NCBI GenBank assembly: GCA_011523155.1
Contig: WTHL01000133.1
Coordinates: 1-8,487 of the forward strand
Direction: 5' to 3'
Length of the DNA: 8,487 nt
Origin: Synechococcus sp. PL34863bin_39
GTDB taxonomy: Bacteria; Cyanobacteriota; Cyanobacteriia; PCC-6307; Cyanobiaceae
The notes beneath the pieces are model-generated. The model worked only from the letters and a program-made list of their open reading frames with translations. It was not told the origin of the DNA and did not search any database. The translations under genes were made by a program, and so were the position numbers. Below are positions 1 to 5,767 of this stretch, piece after piece (the first letter of the stretch is position 1; each line of letters begins with the position of its first letter).

Positions 1-638
1 GCAGCCTGATCGGCTTTGGAACCCTGGCCGCTGGACTACAGGCAGACAGTGATCTTTGGATGCGTCGCGCCGGGGATCTGGCCTGGATCCTGTCCGTCAC
101 CATTCCCATGGTGCTGCTGGTCGGCCTGCTTCGCCTGGCCGACACCCTGCTCCCGAGTACGGGCCCCGAAGACGGCGACATGGCTCAGACAAACCAGCGC
201 ATGCCATGGCTGATTCGCCAGTCCCTGGCGCTGATGATCCTGGAGGGGGTTGTGCAAGTCGGAGGCATCAGCACACTTCGCCTGGCAAGCGCCATGCTGT
301 TCCAACACAGCGGCGTCCTCACGGGCGCCGTGGTTGCCGCAGGAAGCGGGGCCCTCGCTCTGTGGACCGTTGAACAGAGCCTTGCCCTGCCCTTGCTGAT
401 TCACAGAGGGCTCAAGCCTCTGTCCGCAATGGAACAGAGCCGGCGACTGGTTCAGGACAATCGCCTGAAGGTGATGGCCCTCTTGGGCCTGCTGGTCGGC
501 ATCAATCTGATCGGGCTGATGGGGGCCTGCATCGGCCTGATCATTTCACTGCCCCTCAGCGCCCTGATCCTGATGGCAAGCTGTCGCACTCAGACGCCTT
601 GGAGCAAGGACTCACGTCGGAACATGTTGCCGACATAA
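1..638 (+). CDS. Polytopic integral membrane protein, 5'-truncated by the window edge
   Basis: The frame is open from the first full codon at position 3 to TAA at 636-638, giving 211 residues with no need for an internal start. The true start therefore lies to the left of the window; the ATG at 60 is only an internal Met. Strongly hydrophobic stretches are visible around fragment residues 28-46 (ILSVTIPMVLLVGLLRL), 75-95, 108-130 and 160-205, so at least four membrane segments are likely. The C-terminal part has a charged loop (GLKPLSAMEQSRRLVQDNR) followed by a long hydrophobic hairpin. This layout resembles the end of DUF975-like or GPDPase-membrane-domain-like integral membrane proteins, where a conserved amphipathic loop precedes the last two helices. 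That similarity is from memory and is weak. No catalytic residues can be named and the function is unknown. Its last 49 bp overlap, tail to tail, the end of the DUF2811 gene on the other strand. Confidence 0.75.
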   Translation, partial: SLIGFGTLAAGLQADSDLWMRRAGDLAWILSVTIPMVLLVGLLRLADTLLPSTGPEDGDMAQTNQRMPWLIRQSLALMILEGVVQVGGISTLRLASAMLFQHSGVLTGAVVAAGSGALALWTVEQSLALPLLIHRGLKPLSAMEQSRRLVQDNRLKVMALLGLLVGINLIGLMGACIGLIISLPLSALILMASCRTQTPWSKDSRRNMLPT

Positions 639-898
639 AGGCGGGTGATCTCTCTGGACTCCACACCGTTCTGGACGAGAAAGCCAGCGAGAGCGGCCTG
701 AATCAGCCGGTATTGATCCCAGTTCGGATAACGCTCAATGAAGCGGGTCATGGCCTGCTGGAGAGGCTCAGGCAACTCGGAATGGAAGCTCACCACCGAT
801 TCACCACCATCGGGACAGACCGAGCTGGCATCACCTGCGGAGGCAGTGGACGTCGTGAAGACGGTCTGAGTTGAATCAAGTGCCTGCACGTGGTGCAT
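590..898 (-). CDS. DUF2811 family small protein
   Basis: This reads as 102 aa from ATG at 898 to TGA at 590-592. The core, residues 36-97, matches the DUF2811 pattern I recall from cyanobacteria: a strand (VSFHSELPEPL), then an amphipathic helix (QQAMTRFIERYPNWDQY), then a helix RLIQAALAGFLVQNG followed by SREITRLYVGNMF. The PNWDQYRLIQAALAGFLVQNG stretch is the most diagnostic. Biochemical function is unknown. The first 33 residues are Ser/Thr-rich and not typical of the family, so translation may start later, for example at the paired GTG codons for V35 and V36. The SD ahead of the ATG is poor. The gene stands alone on this strand, downstream of the rpoZ-DUF1818 unit after a 308-bp gap that holds DnaA-box-like sites. 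Its 3' end runs into the end of the convergent membrane-protein gene. Confidence 0.8.
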   Translation of the reverse strand: MHHVQALDSTQTVFTTSTASAGDASSVCPDGGESVVSFHSELPEPLQQAMTRFIERYPNWDQYRLIQAALAGFLVQNGVESREITRLYVGNMFRRESLLQGV

Positions 899-1206
899 CC
901 CGAAGCCATCGAACGGTAATCAGTTCTCCACATTCGGCAGCCGAACGTCAAGACGAGAGACACGGGGGAATCCCACGAGCTCTCACCTTGAGACCCCAGT
1001 TGCGAAGCCCTTTTTCGACGCAGCGAATCCAACACAAGCGAAATCCAGAGAAGCGACCTCGGCCGTCAAGGGGTAGGGACCGACGGAGAGTTTTTTCCAC
1101 AGAACCCAGCCCGAGCCGGAAACCGAGCCCTCAACCTGTGGAAAACCTGTGAAGGACTTGCGCCAAGCGCGCGGAAAAACATTCAGAAATTTTCCATAAG
1201 CCCTGC
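899..1206. other. 308-bp intergenic region without a credible gene
   Basis: This lies between the end of the DUF1818 gene and the start of the DUF2811 gene, both on the minus strand. Open frames crossing it encode Arg/Pro/Ser-rich, low-complexity peptides with no recognisable family and look spurious. The right half (about 1090-1200) is rich in T and A runs against a GC-rich background and contains the DnaA-box-like nonamers listed separately. It must also contain the DUF2811 promoter, but I cannot point to a clear -10/-35 pair. I see no T-tailed hairpin that would clearly terminate the DUF1818 transcript. Confidence 0.6.
1093..1198. promoter_or_regulatory. Cluster of DnaA-box-like nonamers
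   Basis: TTTTCCACA occurs exactly at 1093-1101 on the plus strand and again, as TGTGGAAAA, at 1137-1145 on the minus strand. A third site, TTTTCCATA at 1190-1198 (+), has one mismatch. An outlier, TTCTCCACA at 924-932 (+), also has one mismatch. TTTTCCACA is the form of the DnaA box reported for cyanobacterial origins. The sequence directly shows the nonamers; that DnaA binds here is inference. The third site forms the right arm of a GGAAAA...TTTTCC inverted pair (1173-1178 and 1190-1195). No dnaN or dnaA lies in the window. The cluster could therefore be an origin-associated site, a DnaA-titrating site or a DnaA-controlled promoter for the DUF2811 gene. Confidence 0.5.
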
Positions 1207-1584
1207 CTATGGAGCACCGCAGTCCCAGGTCGTTCTCATCGCCTCGACGAATGCCTGGGCCGCTGGAGCCTTCCAGTGCAGCTCGACCCCCCTTGCGCCA
1301 GGAACACTCTGAAGGAGCACCTGCAGACTCCAGTGCTCCCGGTCACCATCCAGGCATCCCCACCAGGAACCGCACTCCATCTCAAGCTCAATGGACTCTT
1401 CGTCCATGAGCTGACTCTGAAGGGACGCATGCTGGCTTTGAAGAGCAGACAGCAGGTTCATGAGCCCGTCCCACTCGTCGGATCGGAGCTCGACAGCCCA
1501 GCCTTCACCGCCGATCAGGACGGGAAACTCCGGGCGGGATGGATCATGGACCAGGCGCCAACCTGGCCCTTCCTGCTGGATCAT
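1207..1584 (-). CDS. DUF1818 family protein
   Basis: This is a 125-aa protein read from ATG at 1584. The N-terminal [29 protein letters not shown] pattern, with a Gly-Trp motif, then a Trp-Ala-Val-Glu-Leu strand at 29-33, then a helix (residues 35-60) leading to [12 protein letters not shown] at 59-70, is how I recognise DUF1818, a small family restricted essentially to cyanobacteria and plastid-bearing lineages. The C-terminal half has strands (HWSLQVLLQ) and an AQAFVEAMR helix. There is no signal peptide or membrane segment, so it should be cytosolic. Function is unknown. The start codon overlaps the rpoZ stop codon as ATGA, so the two are almost certainly translationally coupled, which suggests a role near transcription but proves none. 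Family assignment is from memory of the motif pattern. Confidence 0.85.
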   Translation of the reverse strand: MIQQEGPGWRLVHDPSRPEFPVLIGGEGWAVELRSDEWDGLMNLLSALQSQHASLQSQLMDEESIELEMECGSWWGCLDGDREHWSLQVLLQSVPGARGVELHWKAPAAQAFVEAMRTTWDCGAP

Positions 1585-1808
1585 CCAGGCAGGAGGTCAG
1601 GCTGATCCTGCTCATCGCTGAGTTCAACGATCGCTCGCTGCACCGGCTTCACGCTCGACTCCTCGAGCAGACCATCAAAATCATCAAATCGTCGCTGCTT
1701 GGCACGGAAAGCGATGCGAACCGTTGTGAGATAGCGATTGCTCGATTGGCGAATCAGACTCTCGCCGCGCTTGGCAAGGTCCTGTGAATCCACACCAGCG
1801 CTGATCAC
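1581..1808 (-). CDS. rpoZ: DNA-directed RNA polymerase omega subunit
   Basis: Omega is the small RNA polymerase subunit that helps fold beta-prime and assemble the core enzyme. The 75-aa product has the cyanobacterial omega layout: [31 protein letters not shown] at 10-40, covering the helix with the SNRY motif and the basic AFRAKQRR segment, then the acidic [10 protein letters not shown] and the [13 protein letters not shown] helix at 54-66, ending DQPDLLPG. I chose GTG at 1808 because AGGA sits five to six bases upstream and the resulting N-terminus ([10 protein letters not shown]) fits picocyanobacterial omegas. A TTG at 1829 in the same frame would add seven residues but has a cramped SD (AGGA, three bases away). 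The gene lies between a 94-aa unknown gene (26 bp upstream) and the DUF1818 gene, with which it overlaps by 4 bp. Confidence 0.93.
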   Translation of the reverse strand: MISAGVDSQDLAKRGESLIRQSSNRYLTTVRIAFRAKQRRFDDFDGLLEESSVKPVQRAIVELSDEQDQPDLLPG

Positions 1809-1834
1809 GGTCGTCCTGACAAGAATCAACCATC

Positions 1835-2119
1835 CTAATTGAGCATGTCGCTGTGAAAGGGCACATGCACCGGATAGGAACGCTGATGGCCACGCGGCGT
1901 CTTCAGAACAATCTGGCGTCCGAGCCCAAGCGCCATCAACGGCCGCCGCAGCAGTGCCACGAGTGCACTGACCTCTTCAAGATGGGCAGCATCCACACAT
2001 TCGATCCTGATGCTGCCCCAGCTGCGGGTGATTCTGCAGTCGCGCAGCGGCTCAAGACTCGCCTCCACTTGAGGCTCCTCCCTGTAGAAGGACCAGATCA
2101 GCCGCTGCAGGCGATCCAT
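1835..2119 (-). CDS. Uncharacterised 94-aa protein, first gene of the rpoZ unit
   Basis: I do not recognise the family. ATG at 2117-2119 is preceded by AGGA about six bases upstream, a good ribosome binding site, and the gene ends with TAG at 1835-1837, only 26 bp before the rpoZ start, so co-transcription with rpoZ is likely. The product is soluble, with no signal peptide or membrane helix. It reads as an N-terminal basic helix ([15 protein letters not shown]), a region of strands ([16 protein letters not shown]), a leucine-rich helix ([21 protein letters not shown]) and a final strand plus loop ([21 protein letters not shown]). This alpha/beta mix with a cluster of basic residues in the tail could be a nucleic-acid or polymerase-associated protein, but that rests only on its neighbour. 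A 38-bp gap separates it from the divergent Hsp70-like gene. Confidence 0.75.
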   Translation of the reverse strand: MDRLQRLIWSFYREEPQVEASLEPLRDCRITRSWGSIRIECVDAAHLEEVSALVALLRRPLMALGLGRQIVLKTPRGHQRSYPVHVPFHSDMLN

Positions 2120-2157
2120 CGCAAGTCCTCGTAATCTTTCCTCTCTCCAACCTGCCC
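2120..2157. promoter_or_regulatory. 38-bp divergent intergenic region
   Basis: Only 38 bp separate the start codon of the 94-aa gene/rpoZ unit (minus) from the ATG of the Hsp70-like gene (plus). The minus-strand gene has an AGGA ribosome binding site here. The plus-strand side is pyrimidine-rich (CTTTCCTCTCTCCAACC) and has no SD-like sequence before the ATG at 2158. Two full promoters do not fit in this space, so at least one must lie inside the opposite gene or the two must overlap. No clear -10/-35 pair could be assigned. Confidence 0.4.
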
Positions 2158-3795
2158 ATGGTGTTGGAACAGCTACCCGCGGCCGAACAAAACCTTCAGC
2201 TTTCCAAGACAGCAGGCACCCTTGCCATTGACCTGGGAAGCACGACCACCGTGGTGGCCTTCCAGGCTCTGGCGGCCGAAAGCATCGCGCTTTTGAGCCT
2301 TGACCCGATCACGCGGGGACCTGGGCAGATCCCCAGCATGATCTGGATCCAGGGAGTTGACGATTCAGCTCCCCTGGTGGGGCGACAGGTCCTGGATGCC
2401 GGATTGGAGGACAGCGCGGCGCCGCAACTGCTGAGGGATTTCAAACGATGCATCGGCGCACCAGCGTCTGAAGCACTCGTGGAGACCGTCGTGGGCTCCG
2501 AGGAAGCCGCGCAGACGCTGTTGTCACAGATCTGGAAACGCCTTCCTGCCGACCTTGCCATCACGCGCCTTGTCCTCACCGCGCCGGTGGAGCATTACCG
2601 CGGCTACCGGGAGTGGCTTCTGAAGGCGAGTGCGTCCCTGCCTGTCGACGAGGTCGCCCTGGTGGACGAACCCACTGCGGCAGCACTCGGCGCCGGTCTG
2701 CCCCCCGGCGCATCCTTGCTGGTGGTTGACATGGGCGGAAGCACCATTGACCTCTCCCTTGTCGCTCTGGAGGGGGGAGAAGGCAAGGCAGCCCCATTGG
2801 CCCAGCTGCTGCGGTTCCGTGGTCGGGGCCTCAGGGACACAGGTCAGGTGTTGCGCTGCGCGAAGGTTTTAGGGAAGGCAGGGCTGCCTCTTGGCGGCAG
2901 GGACCTCGACCGATGGATCGTGGAGGCATTGACGGCGTCAGCGACGTCGTCCTCCCAGGCTGCGGTCGTGCCCTCCGCTGCCGCTCTCAATGCGGCGGAA
3001 CGCCTGAAATGCAGGCTGAGCGCTCCTGACGTTGATGACCAGACCTCCCTGGCGGAACTAATCAGTACAGCGGAAGGATCGCCGCAGGAACTGCGTCTGA
3101 ACAGAGCGCAGCTCGAGACCCTGCTCGAGGAGCGGGGACTGCTTGATGCTCTGGATGATCTGCTGGAGCAGACCCTGGCCGGAGGACGGAAGCATGGGGT
3201 TCAGCTTCAGGATCTCAACGCTGTTCTGGCCGTCGGTGGTGGCGCCCAGCTGCCCTTGCTCAGGCGATGGCTGAGCGAACGAGCAGGGAGTATCCCCTTG
3301 CTGAGTCCTCCTCCAGTGGAAGCCGTCGCGGTTGGAGCGTTGAGCCTCACGCCCGGCGTACGGGTTCGAGACGTGCTCCAAAGGGGCGTCTCCCTGCGTT
3401 GCTGGGACCGCAGATCTGGCGCGCATCACTGGCATCCCCTGTTTGTTGCGGGACAGACGTGGCCTTCGGAGAAACCTTTCACACTTGTGCTGGCGGCCAG
3501 TGAAGACAACCAGGCCTTCCTTGAACTGGTTCTGGGCGAACCCGACAACCAGGTCCGTCATGACGTGGTGTTCGTGAATGGCTTGCCGACCCTGCGCGAG
3601 AACAGTGCGTCGTCTGAAGTCAGTCGACTGGAGAGAGCAGATGTCCGCCTGCCGCTGACTCCCCCTGGACTCTCCGGCCAGGACTGCCTCAGGCTGCAGT
3701 TCCGCTTGGATGAGGACGCGCAGCTGACTGTGGAGGTTGAAGACCTGAGGACAGGGGATGAACTGCCGCGGAAGTTTCTGGGTCGCATTCGCTGA
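2158..3795 (+). CDS. Hsp70-family (DnaK-like) ATPase with shortened C-terminus
   Basis: This is a 545-aa Hsp70-family protein, shorter than DnaK (about 610-640 aa). The N-terminal ATPase domain has all the actin-fold motifs: phosphate-1 AIDLGSTTTVVAF (23-35), DFKRCIG (94-100), whose Lys96 aligns with the catalytic Lys of DnaK, connect-1 VDEPTAAALG (169-178), phosphate-2 VVDMGGSTIDLS (189-200), LGGRDLDRW (245-253) in place of the DnaK LGGEDFD motif, and adenosine motif VLAVGGGAQLPLL (356-368). After about residue 400 there is a beta-rich region (VSLRCWDRRSG ... LTVEVEDLRTGDEL) that resembles the substrate-binding sandwich, but the alpha-helical lid and an EEVD-like or acidic tail are missing. 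An ATP-driven, cytosolic chaperone-like or scaffolding role is likely; the client is unknown. The start at 2158 has no SD, but nearby upstream alternatives are absent. The next gene follows almost directly and may encode a partner. Confidence 0.9.
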   Translation: MVLEQLPAAEQNLQLSKTAGTLAIDLGSTTTVVAFQALAAESIALLSLDPITRGPGQIPSMIWIQGVDDSAPLVGRQVLDAGLEDSAAPQLLRDFKRCIGAPASEALVETVVGSEEAAQTLLSQIWKRLPADLAITRLVLTAPVEHYRGYREWLLKASASLPVDEVALVDEPTAAALGAGLPPGASLLVVDMGGSTIDLSLVALEGGEGKAAPLAQLLRFRGRGLRDTGQVLRCAKVLGKAGLPLGGRDLDRWIVEALTASATSSSQAAVVPSAAALNAAERLKCRLSAPDVDDQTSLAELISTAEGSPQELRLNRAQLETLLEERGLLDALDDLLEQTLAGGRKHGVQLQDLNAVLAVGGGAQLPLLRRWLSERAGSIPLLSPPPVEAVAVGALSLTPGVRVRDVLQRGVSLRCWDRRSGAHHWHPLFVAGQTWPSEKPFTLVLAASEDNQAFLELVLGEPDNQVRHDVVFVNGLPTLRENSASSEVSRLERADVRLPLTPPGLSGQDCLRLQFRLDEDAQLTVEVEDLRTGDELPRKFLGRIR

Positions 3796-3870
3796 GGTTT
3801 GAGACGGACGACGACGGGCGGTGCACGGTCCGTCCACGCGGGGGTGGGATCCGGAGCCGCCGTCCATAAA

Positions 3871-3877
3871 AAGGAGG
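3871..3877 (+). promoter_or_regulatory. Strong Shine-Dalgarno (AAGGAGG) without a canonical start at the usual distance
   Basis: AAGGAGG is a near-perfect anti-16S complement. In the reading frame of the downstream membrane-protein gene, GTG at 3877 overlaps it, CTG codons follow at 3880 and 3883 (the latter five bases after the SD), and the next GTG is at 3898, twenty bases away. So the site probably sets initiation of that gene, but which codon is used is not obvious. Confidence 0.5.
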
Positions 3878-3897
3878 TGCTGCTGGACAGAACCCAC

Positions 3898-4740
3898 GTG
3901 GCGCAGCCTCGCCACCAATTTCACCGCTTCTGGCTTGGCCTCACCCTGGGAGGCGTTGGTGTGTTGTGCGCCACCGCTTACTGGTGGGAGCGACAGCTCC
4001 CTGGGCGGCTGTCGTTGGCAATTCAACAGAACGATGCGATCGCCTGTCTGAAGTACAGCGAGCAACTGGCCGCCCTGCGCTGGCTTGGACAACGGGTTCC
4101 GAAGGAACAGGCGGTCTGTCGGCGCCGTGCAGCTGCTGAGGCATGGCGCAACCAACGGCATGGGGATGCGCTGCACCTTCAGGAACAGTTGGTCAATTCA
4201 GGAGTGGGCAGCAGCGAAACCCAACGTGACGACAAGCGCACCCTGAAGGTCTGGAGAGATCAGCTGCGCGATCAGGCCCTGGATGCCTTCAGCCAGGGAG
4301 ACATGGACAAGGCACTGGCGCTGCTTCGCCCACTCGAAAGCAGCGCCGGGGTTCCTGGGAGCCGTCTGAGCGACAGCATCAAGGAAACGTGGCATCGCAA
4401 TCAGCTGGACCACGGACGCCTCGACAGGCTCGTCAGGGACGAGCGCTGGTGGGAAGCTCTGGCCGTCCTCAACCGACTGGACCATCCCTGGTGGCAGAGC
4501 CATGCCAGACCGCTGCGACTGACCGTTGAAGAGGCCATCAAGGCCCTCAGAGATCTTGAAGAACACCACAACCATGGTGAGCTTCCTCGCCACACCGTGT
4601 CCCGATCGGCTCTCGACCAAGCCGTGCAGCAACGGATTTCAGAAGGGCTGAATCCCTGGGATGCCTTCAGAACCGGCTGCGTCGATGTCGGGGGTCGGGT
4701 TGAGGAGGAAGGCCCTGAGAGTCTCTGCCGTCGTCGTTGA
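3898..4740 (+). CDS. Single-pass membrane protein with helical repeat-like body
   Basis: From GTG at 3898 the product is 280 aa. It has a short basic N-terminus (AQPRHQFHR), one hydrophobic segment (FWLGLTLGGVGVLCATAYWW, 11-30) and then a long, charged, mostly helical region with recurring Trp/Leu/Ala patterns (SEQLAALRWLG, ALHLQEQLVNSG, DMDKALALLRPLES, RWWEALAVLNRLDHPWW) suggestive of TPR-like or other helical-hairpin repeats. The tail has two cysteines (C261, C277) around DVGGRVEEEGPESLC. I know no function; similar proteins seem to exist in picocyanobacteria. Start choice is uncertain: the frame is open back to a TTG at 3799, three bases after the Hsp70-like stop, and AAGGAGG at 3871-3877 points to CTG at 3883 or GTG at 3877. 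I prefer 3898 because it leaves a short basic tail before the membrane helix. Adjacency to the Hsp70-like gene suggests one transcript and a membrane-anchored partner. Confidence 0.8.
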   Translation: MAQPRHQFHRFWLGLTLGGVGVLCATAYWWERQLPGRLSLAIQQNDAIACLKYSEQLAALRWLGQRVPKEQAVCRRRAAAEAWRNQRHGDALHLQEQLVNSGVGSSETQRDDKRTLKVWRDQLRDQALDAFSQGDMDKALALLRPLESSAGVPGSRLSDSIKETWHRNQLDHGRLDRLVRDERWWEALAVLNRLDHPWWQSHARPLRLTVEEAIKALRDLEEHHNHGELPRHTVSRSALDQAVQQRISEGLNPWDAFRTGCVDVGGRVEEEGPESLCRRR

Positions 4741-4809
4741 GGCTCGCCATGAGGCTCTGATCGGAGGCCCGGCACGCATGACACAATGCGGCTGAAGGCG
4801 TACTGGCTT

Positions 4810-5031
4810 ATGCAACCCGGAGACAAAGTCGTCGTGTCCGCCAACGTTGTGGTTTACAACCACCCCCAGCACCGTGGAGAAGCTTTTGATCTCCAAGGCA
4901 GCACGGGGGAAGTGGTGAGCGTCCTCAATGAATGGAAGGGCCGCCCGATCAGTCCAACGCTCCCTCTGGTCGTGGCATTCGGGCGCTACAAGGCCCACTT
5001 CCGAGCCGACGAGCTCAGTCCCGAGGCCTGA
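4810..5031 (+). CDS. ftrV: Ferredoxin-thioredoxin reductase, variable (alpha) chain
   Basis: FtrV is the small variable subunit that pairs with the catalytic 4Fe-4S subunit FtrC. The heterodimer passes electrons from photosystem-I-reduced ferredoxin to thioredoxins, which switch Calvin-cycle and other enzymes on in light. The 73-aa product has the family's SH3-like barrel pattern: QPGDKVVVSANVVVYNHP (2-19), HRGEAFDLQGSTGEVVSVL (21-39), WKGRPISPTLPLVVAFG (42-58) and the closing KAHFRADEL (61-69). I chose ATG at 4810 since homologues begin with M-x-x-GD and are about 73-75 aa. An upstream in-frame ATG at 4786 would add MRLKAYWL. GAAGG lies about eleven bases before 4810. The gene follows the membrane-protein gene by 69 bp and converges on pyrR. 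ftrC is not in the window. Confidence 0.92.
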   Translation: MQPGDKVVVSANVVVYNHPQHRGEAFDLQGSTGEVVSVLNEWKGRPISPTLPLVVAFGRYKAHFRADELSPEA

Positions 5032-5054
5032 CTGTCACGGCAGCGAACAGGCCC

Positions 5055-5606
5055 TTACTCCTGACGTCGGAGATAGACCCCTTCCTCTCCGTCGGGATCC
5101 ATCAGCCTGAGCTCGATGGTTTCAGTGCGACGCGTGGGGACGACGCGCCCACAGAAATCAGGCTGGATCGGCAGTTCTCGGTGACCCCGATCCACCATCA
5201 CCAGAAGCATCACCCGGCGCGGACGTCCCCAGGCCTGAATCGCTTCGAGGGCCGCGCGGATGGTCCGTCCGGTGAAGATCACATCGTCGACCAGCAGCAC
5301 ATCGCGTCCCTCCACACTGATCGGCAGGTCTGTGGCCTGAACCATGCGTGTCCCAACACGTTCGAGGTCATCGCGATGAAAGGTGGGATCAAGGGATCCC
5401 TGGGCAAGCGCATGACCTGTGAGCGCCTCGAGCTGGCGCGCCAGAACCCTGGCGAGATAGACGCCTCGCGTGGGAATACCAAGCAGGAGCAGATCCTCGC
5501 TGTGCTCAACGCTTTCCAGCACCTGACTGGAGAGCCGCTGGAGTGTGCGGGCGAGATCCTGGCCGGACAGAATCTCGATTCTTTCAGGTCCGGCAGAGGC
5601 AGACAT
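5055..5606 (-). CDS. pyrR: PyrR-type bifunctional pyrimidine regulator / uracil phosphoribosyltransferase
   Basis: The product (183 aa from ATG at 5606) is a type-I phosphoribosyltransferase. The PRPP-binding signature VLLVDDVIFTGRT is at 103-115. PyrR-typical elements are the GIPTRGVYLA loop at 43-52, DPTFHRDDL at 73-81, VMVDRGHRELPIQPDFCGR at 136-154 and the closing PTRRTETIEL. The family converts uracil and PRPP to UMP and, in Firmicutes, binds pyr mRNA leaders to cause attenuation. In cyanobacteria the RNA-binding role is not established and no pyr biosynthetic gene is next to it here. The frame is open to a GTG at 5672, but family length and the PERIEILS start favour 5606. No clear SD is seen. 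It converges on ftrV with a 23-bp gap and is divergent from gpmI. Confidence 0.92.
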   Translation of the reverse strand: MSASAGPERIEILSGQDLARTLQRLSSQVLESVEHSEDLLLLGIPTRGVYLARVLARQLEALTGHALAQGSLDPTFHRDDLERVGTRMVQATDLPISVEGRDVLLVDDVIFTGRTIRAALEAIQAWGRPRRVMLLVMVDRGHRELPIQPDFCGRVVPTRRTETIELRLMDPDGEEGVYLRRQE

Positions 5607-5767
5607 GGTGCTGTCGCTGTGGGAGGTCAGTGTATGGGCGATGACGTGTTCAAAAGCTGACCCGCCAGGCACCTCACTTTGGGATCGGAGGTCCTGGAGG
5701 TAACTTGAATCTGGAGAAGCCCTTAAGAACAGATAGCCCTGGAGTGCATGTGACGACCACTAGAGAT
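5607..5767. promoter_or_regulatory. Divergent promoter region between pyrR and gpmI
   Basis: This 161-bp region lies between the chosen starts of pyrR (minus) and gpmI (plus) and should hold both promoters. I see no convincing -35/-10 pair and no PyrR-binding-loop-like attenuator with a T-tailed hairpin. A GGAG at 5741-5744 lies five bases before an in-frame GTG at 5750, an alternative gpmI start. Confidence 0.35.

Noticed and set aside
871..1152. 93-codon plus-strand frame in the DnaA-box gap
   Set aside because: Arg/Ser/Pro-rich low-complexity translation, no ribosome binding site and no family resemblance; the DnaA-like boxes fall inside it.
1276..1605. 109-codon plus-strand frame antisense to the DUF1818 gene
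   Set aside because: The minus-strand protein matches a family and is coupled to rpoZ; this frame is its shadow.
3058..4176. Long antisense open frame (372 codons) on the minus strand across the end of the Hsp70-like gene and the start of the membrane-protein gene
   Set aside because: It is a by-product of high GC at third codon positions in the opposite strand's genes. The protein is Gln/Arg/Ser-rich with no family pattern and covers two well-supported genes.
5025..5053. GGCCTG...CAGGCC inverted repeat between ftrV and pyrR as a bidirectional terminator
   Set aside because: Only six pairs with a 17-base loop and no T-run on either strand; too weak to call.
4932..5660. 242-codon plus-strand frame across ftrV end and all of pyrR
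   Set aside because: It is antisense to pyrR, whose PRPP motif and family features are unmistakable. The translation shows no recognisable domain.
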